Shown here piece by piece: positions 5,252 to 7,715 of a DNA stretch of 7,715 nucleotides. Each line of letters opens with the position of its first letter. Position 1 is the first letter of the stretch. Position numbers and translations under genes: made by a program. Under the pieces are notes generated by a model. That model saw only the letters and a list, made by a program, of their open reading frames with translations. It ran no database searches and had not been told where the DNA came from. The stretch comes from Paracoccaceae bacterium (GTDB lineage: Bacteria; Pseudomonadota; Alphaproteobacteria; Rhodobacterales; Rhodobacteraceae), in the NCBI GenBank assembly GCA_002400675.1, contig NVQY01000193.1, forward strand, positions 1-7,715, read 5' to 3'.

Positions 5252-6457
5252 CGGTTGTCCTGCGATCCGGTAGCGGTTCCAGTCAATTGACGCATTCGGT
5301 TCATCGGACGGGACTTGTGGCGGCGCACCGAACCGCAACCCAACGCCGATCAGAAACAGCAACGAAGCCCCCCCACCCACCAGCCACAGTTGACGGCGAA
5401 AGTTCGCCCCCAACCGGCGCTTGCGCTTTGGGGTCTTCACGGCCACCGGTTCCGGTGCCTGGCTGATGGGGTCCAACTCGGCTGTTGGTGTTGGCAGAAC
5501 GATAGGTTGGGCTGTGGTCAAGTGCAGGAACAGAAAATTCCCATCGGATTCCAATTGCACCTCGCCAATGCTTTTGGCCAGTATCGCAATCAAACTGTGG
5601 GGCAGGTTCGTGGCCCGAATCAAAATTCGCACCGGCAGTGACCCGACAGTGGGCCAGATCGGCATCAACCGCACCGCAACCACCCGTCGGTCATCACTCA
5701 GGGAAATACTCCCTGGGTCGCTTACCCGGACATCGCCCCCCCGCACGCCCGGGCGTTCTACGATGATCCACCCATTCTGCTCGGCCAACAACCGGTAGGC
5801 ACCTGCCGGTTCCTCAGAAGCGCTGATCTCGATGGCCGAGCGAAATTGCGACCCCGGTTGAGCGACGTCAGCTTTACGCAGGAAGGCCGGTAGGGACGAC
5901 TCGTTGGGCCTTGTCGTCGGCTTGGGCTGAACAGCCACTTTTACAGTCGGTTTCGGGGTGGGCTTTGTTGCCGGTTGGGGCTGAACAGCCGCTTTTGCAG
6001 TCGGTTTCCGGGTGGGCTTTGTCACCGCCGCTTCCGCTATTCGTGGCCCCGATCCGCCCTGGATGGCCTCTGTGGGACGGGACAGGAACGCCGTAGGGTC
6101 CAGCCCTTCCTCAAGTGCGAACAGGTAGTTGGAGGAATAGTCGATTGCTTCCTCGACCAATTCCGGCGCGTCGGCCACCAATGCCAACAACCGCTGTTCG
6201 TCGGAATACAACAACTTGCGCGACGGGTAACCTGCCCTTGCCGGAAAAATGCAAATGTCTTCCACCGGCAGTTTCAGATATCTGCGCATCCGCGTCGGGA
6301 AAGAGTCGGCTTCCTCGCACCGATAGATGAACATCCGGCATTCGCCACTGTCCAGCAGGCAAATCGCCAGATTCATACCGTCCGGCCAGTGCGGAAACAC
6401 ATGGCGCACCTCGACCGGTTCCATCAGTACGGCCAGTGCGCTTTCCTTGTTGTTCAT
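5237..6457 (-). CDS. Unrecognised 406-residue tail-anchored membrane protein between motB and motA
   Basis: I do not recognise the family. Residues about 1-125 look like a folded domain with mixed strands and helices (NLAICLLDSGECRMFIYRC; later a Leu/Glu-rich helical part). Residues about 140-185 are a Lys/Pro/Thr-rich linker containing two 18-residue repeats (147-164 and 165-182, each KPTxKPTxKxAVQPxPxT). A second, mainly beta-like domain spans about 205-320. A basic patch (KTPKRKRR, 341-348) precedes one membrane helix at about 357-375, and about 30 polar residues end the protein. By the positive-inside rule most of it is cytoplasmic and the tail periplasmic. The start is uncertain: the ATG at 6457 has AGGA directly against it, and an in-frame TTG at 6478 would add 7 residues. 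It converges on motB and diverges from motA. A role linked to the motor or its regulation is suggested by position only. Confidence 0.85.
   Translation of the reverse strand: MNNKESALAVLMEPVEVRHVFPHWPDGMNLAICLLDSGECRMFIYRCEEADSFPTRMRRYLKLPVEDICIFPARAGYPSRKLLYSDEQRLLALVADAPELVEEAIDYSSNYLFALEEGLDPTAFLSRPTEAIQGGSGPRIAEAAVTKPTRKPTAKAAVQPQPATKPTPKPTVKVAVQPKPTTRPNESSLPAFLRKADVAQPGSQFRSAIEISASEEPAGAYRLLAEQNGWIIVERPGVRGGDVRVSDPGSISLSDDRRVVAVRLMPIWPTVGSLPVRILIRATNLPHSLIAILAKSIGEVQLESDGNFLFLHLTTAQPIVLPTPTAELDPISQAPEPVAVKTPKRKRRLGANFRRQLWLVGGGASLLFLIGVGLRFGAPPQVPSDEPNASIDWNRYRIAGQPDQSG
5912..6019 (-). repeat. Two tandem 54-bp repeats within the 406-residue gene
   Basis: Two adjacent 54-bp units (6019-5966 and 5965-5912) encode the 18-residue KPT...AVQP units of the linker. 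The copies share long identical blocks, for example the 12 bases of CTGAACAGCC plus flanking G's on the plus strand, and differ at scattered positions, several of which change residues. The unit length is a multiple of three, so copy number can change without breaking the frame. Confidence 0.8.
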
Positions 6458-6649
6458 TCCTAGGCCCGTGTCATTCAAGGTAAATTACATGAATTACCTA
6501 GTAACAGTTCCATCAATCTTGTCAATTATCCTTCTTAGTCAAATTTTATCCTTGCATAAGAGGCATGCTATGTGCAGAAATCAAACAATCACTTTGCGCA
6601 AATGTGCCACCATACGTGGGCCGGCGGAACCAAGCAGGTTTGGAACAAT
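6458..6649. promoter_or_regulatory. Divergent intergenic region between the 406-residue gene and motA
   Basis: This 192-bp stretch must hold the promoters of both divergent genes. The part at 6480-6560 is AT-rich, unlike the coding sequence around it. A poor -35/-10 pair facing motA can be proposed (TTGTCA at 6519-6524, TTTTAT at 6544-6549, spacing 19). No sigma-54 (TGGCAC-N5-TTGC) or full TTAA-N7-TTAA motif was found. If that promoter were used, motA would have a leader of about 95 bases. Confidence 0.3.
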
Positions 6650-7519
6650 ATGACGATCATTATTGGCTTCATCATGGTTATCAGTATGGTGTTCGGCGGC
6701 TATGTGTTGGCCGGCGGCGATATGGGGGTGATCTTTTATTCCCTGCCATTCGAGGGTATGATAATCGGCGGCGCAGCCGTGGGTTCCTTTATTGCGGCTA
6801 ATTCTTTCGGTGATCTGGTCACCACGGGCAAGTCGCTGGTCAAGACGTTCAAGGGGCCGAAGTGGAAAGAAAAAGACTATATCGACCTGCTGAACGTCAT
6901 GTACACGCTATCAAAGATCTATCAGCAGAACGGCATTCTGGCGTTGGACGAGCATATTGAAAACCCGCAGGACAGCGCCATCTTTTCGCAATTTCCCAAA
7001 CTGCAAAAGGATCACTTTGCGCTGGATCTGATTACCGACAGCTTCCGTATGCTGGCACTTCAGTTCGACGACCCCTTTCAGAACGAAGATGTCATCAACA
7101 GAAAGATGAAAAAGCATCACCACGAGGCGATGAAGCCAGCGCACGGGCTGACCACGGTGGCTGACGCGCTGCCCGCTATCGGCATCGTTGCCGCCGTTTT
7201 GGGTGTGATCAAGACCATGGGGTCAATCGACAAACCGCCGGCGGTTCTGGGTGAGATGATCGGCGGCGCGTTGGTCGGCACCTTCCTCGGCGTGTTCCTG
7301 GCCTATCTGTTCGTGGCCCCGCTCGCGACTAAGTTGACCACGATCGAGGAACAGGACGCTGCCTTCTACAGCGTCATCCGCGACATCTTTATTGCGCTTC
7401 TGCAAAATCACTCGCCGACGATTTGTGTTGAAATCGGGCGCGGCAACATCCCCACCGGGCTACAGCCGAATTTCTACGAAATGGAAGAAGCGCGCCAGGA
7501 CCTGGCTGCGGCGGCCTGA
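6650..7519 (+). CDS. motA: Flagellar motor stator protein MotA
   Basis: MotA is the four-helix inner-membrane stator subunit that forms the ion channel with MotB and pushes on the rotor protein FliG. The 289-residue protein starts with the family signature (MTIIIGFIMVISMVFGGYVL). Helices lie at about 2-20, 34-52, 172-190 and 203-226. A large cytoplasmic loop lies between helices 2 and 3, containing HIENPQDSAIF (102-112). The channel prolines are present: P175 in DALPAIGIVAAVLGV and P224 in FVAPLATKL, matching E. coli P173 and P222. By alignment from memory, the E. coli loop residues R90 and E98, which contact FliG, are Q92 and D100 here. The ATG at 6650 is chosen because the protein then begins exactly as MotA does, with TTGGA about 6 bases upstream; the frame is open further upstream but not MotA-like. 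Length is normal for the family. A FliJ-like gene follows after only 4 bases. Confidence 0.96.
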   Translation: MTIIIGFIMVISMVFGGYVLAGGDMGVIFYSLPFEGMIIGGAAVGSFIAANSFGDLVTTGKSLVKTFKGPKWKEKDYIDLLNVMYTLSKIYQQNGILALDEHIENPQDSAIFSQFPKLQKDHFALDLITDSFRMLALQFDDPFQNEDVINRKMKKHHHEAMKPAHGLTTVADALPAIGIVAAVLGVIKTMGSIDKPPAVLGEMIGGALVGTFLGVFLAYLFVAPLATKLTTIEEQDAAFYSVIRDIFIALLQNHSPTICVEIGRGNIPTGLQPNFYEMEEARQDLAAAA

Positions 7520-7523
7520 TCCA

Positions 7524-7715
7524 TTGTCTCTTGAACGCAGGATCACGGCGATCAAGTTGGTTCAGCGGATAAAACAGTACGAAATCGACGGCCATGCCGC
7601 CAAGCTCGCCGTCATCCGCGCGCGCCAGGCCGACCTTCAGGGCGAAATCAAAAACCTTGCCCAGATGCGCGACCGCGAGGGCCATGCCTCGACCCTAGAA
7701 TCTGCACCCTACCTT
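7524..7715 (+). CDS. FliJ-like coiled-coil protein, N-terminal part (runs off the right edge)
   Basis: The frame is open for 64 codons to the window end. The visible residues are charged, helical and heptad-like (ERRITAIKLVQRIKQYEID; then AVIRARQADLQGEIKNLAQM), the pattern of FliJ-type export chaperones and stalk proteins, which act with the FliI ATPase at the flagellar export gate. No ATG is available. The best start is TTG at 7524, four bases after the motA stop, with no good ribosome site of its own, so translation is probably coupled to motA. The identity is inferred from coiled-coil character and flagellar context; other short coiled-coil proteins would look alike. Confidence 0.65.
   Translation, partial: MSLERRITAIKLVQRIKQYEIDGHAAKLAVIRARQADLQGEIKNLAQMRDREGHASTLESAPYL

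Noticed and set aside
4291..5343. Minus-strand open frame of 350 codons across motB
   Set aside because: It mirrors motB, whose identity is certain; composition is Arg/Gly/Cys-rich and shadow-like.
5315..6463. Several plus-strand open frames across the 406-residue gene
   Set aside because: Gln/Arg/Pro-rich shadow frames without ribosome sites. The minus frame is the one with an ordered domain and membrane-segment pattern.
6572..6649. 26-residue N-terminal extension of MotA
   Set aside because: MotA proteins begin with the first membrane helix, which starts right at the ATG at 6650; the extension is His/Cys-rich and unlike the family.

Overview
The window looks like part of a flagellar/motility locus of an alphaproteobacterium, most likely Rhodobacterales. 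The evidence is: a MotA and a MotB of alphaproteobacterial type; a Ros/MucR-family zinc-finger regulator, a family largely confined to Alphaproteobacteria; and sequences matching the binding motif of the alphaproteobacterial master regulator CtrA (TTAA-N7-TTAA and TTAACCAT). Coding regions are GC-rich, while several intergenic stretches are clearly AT-rich. No tRNA, rRNA, CRISPR array or intact insertion sequence was seen.

Layout. The left part is on the minus strand. A Pro/Ala/Gln-rich protein, probably the N-terminal half of the hook-length control protein FliK, runs off the left edge (1-693). Upstream of it is a perfect TTAA-N7-TTAA box (840-854), then an unrecognised 154-residue gene (919-1383), then an AT-rich gap holding a 16-bp perfect palindrome (1587-1602). 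Next comes an orphan OmpR-type response regulator (1781-2512) whose receiver lacks the phosphoacceptor Asp and the conserved Lys. About 800 bp without a convincing gene follow (2513-3324), with CtrA-like boxes near the regulator and possible gene remnants.

The right part is mostly on the plus strand: a Ros/MucR regulator behind a good sigma-70-like promoter (3325-3825), motB (3976-5199) and motA (6650-7519). motA is followed at once by the start of a FliJ-like coiled-coil gene that leaves the window (7524-7715). Between motB and motA, in the opposite orientation, lies an unrecognised 406-residue tail-anchored membrane protein with an 18-residue tandem repeat in a Lys/Pro-rich linker (5237-6457).

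How they fit together. MotA and MotB form the ion-driven stator of the flagellar motor, FliK would set hook length, and a FliJ-like protein would act with the export apparatus. The MucR-family protein and the phosphorylation-incompetent response regulator are natural candidates for transcriptional control of the locus, together with CtrA acting in trans. The most interesting unexplained items are the 406-residue protein between motB and motA, the 154-residue protein beside the fliK-like gene, and the degenerate response regulator with CtrA-like boxes upstream.
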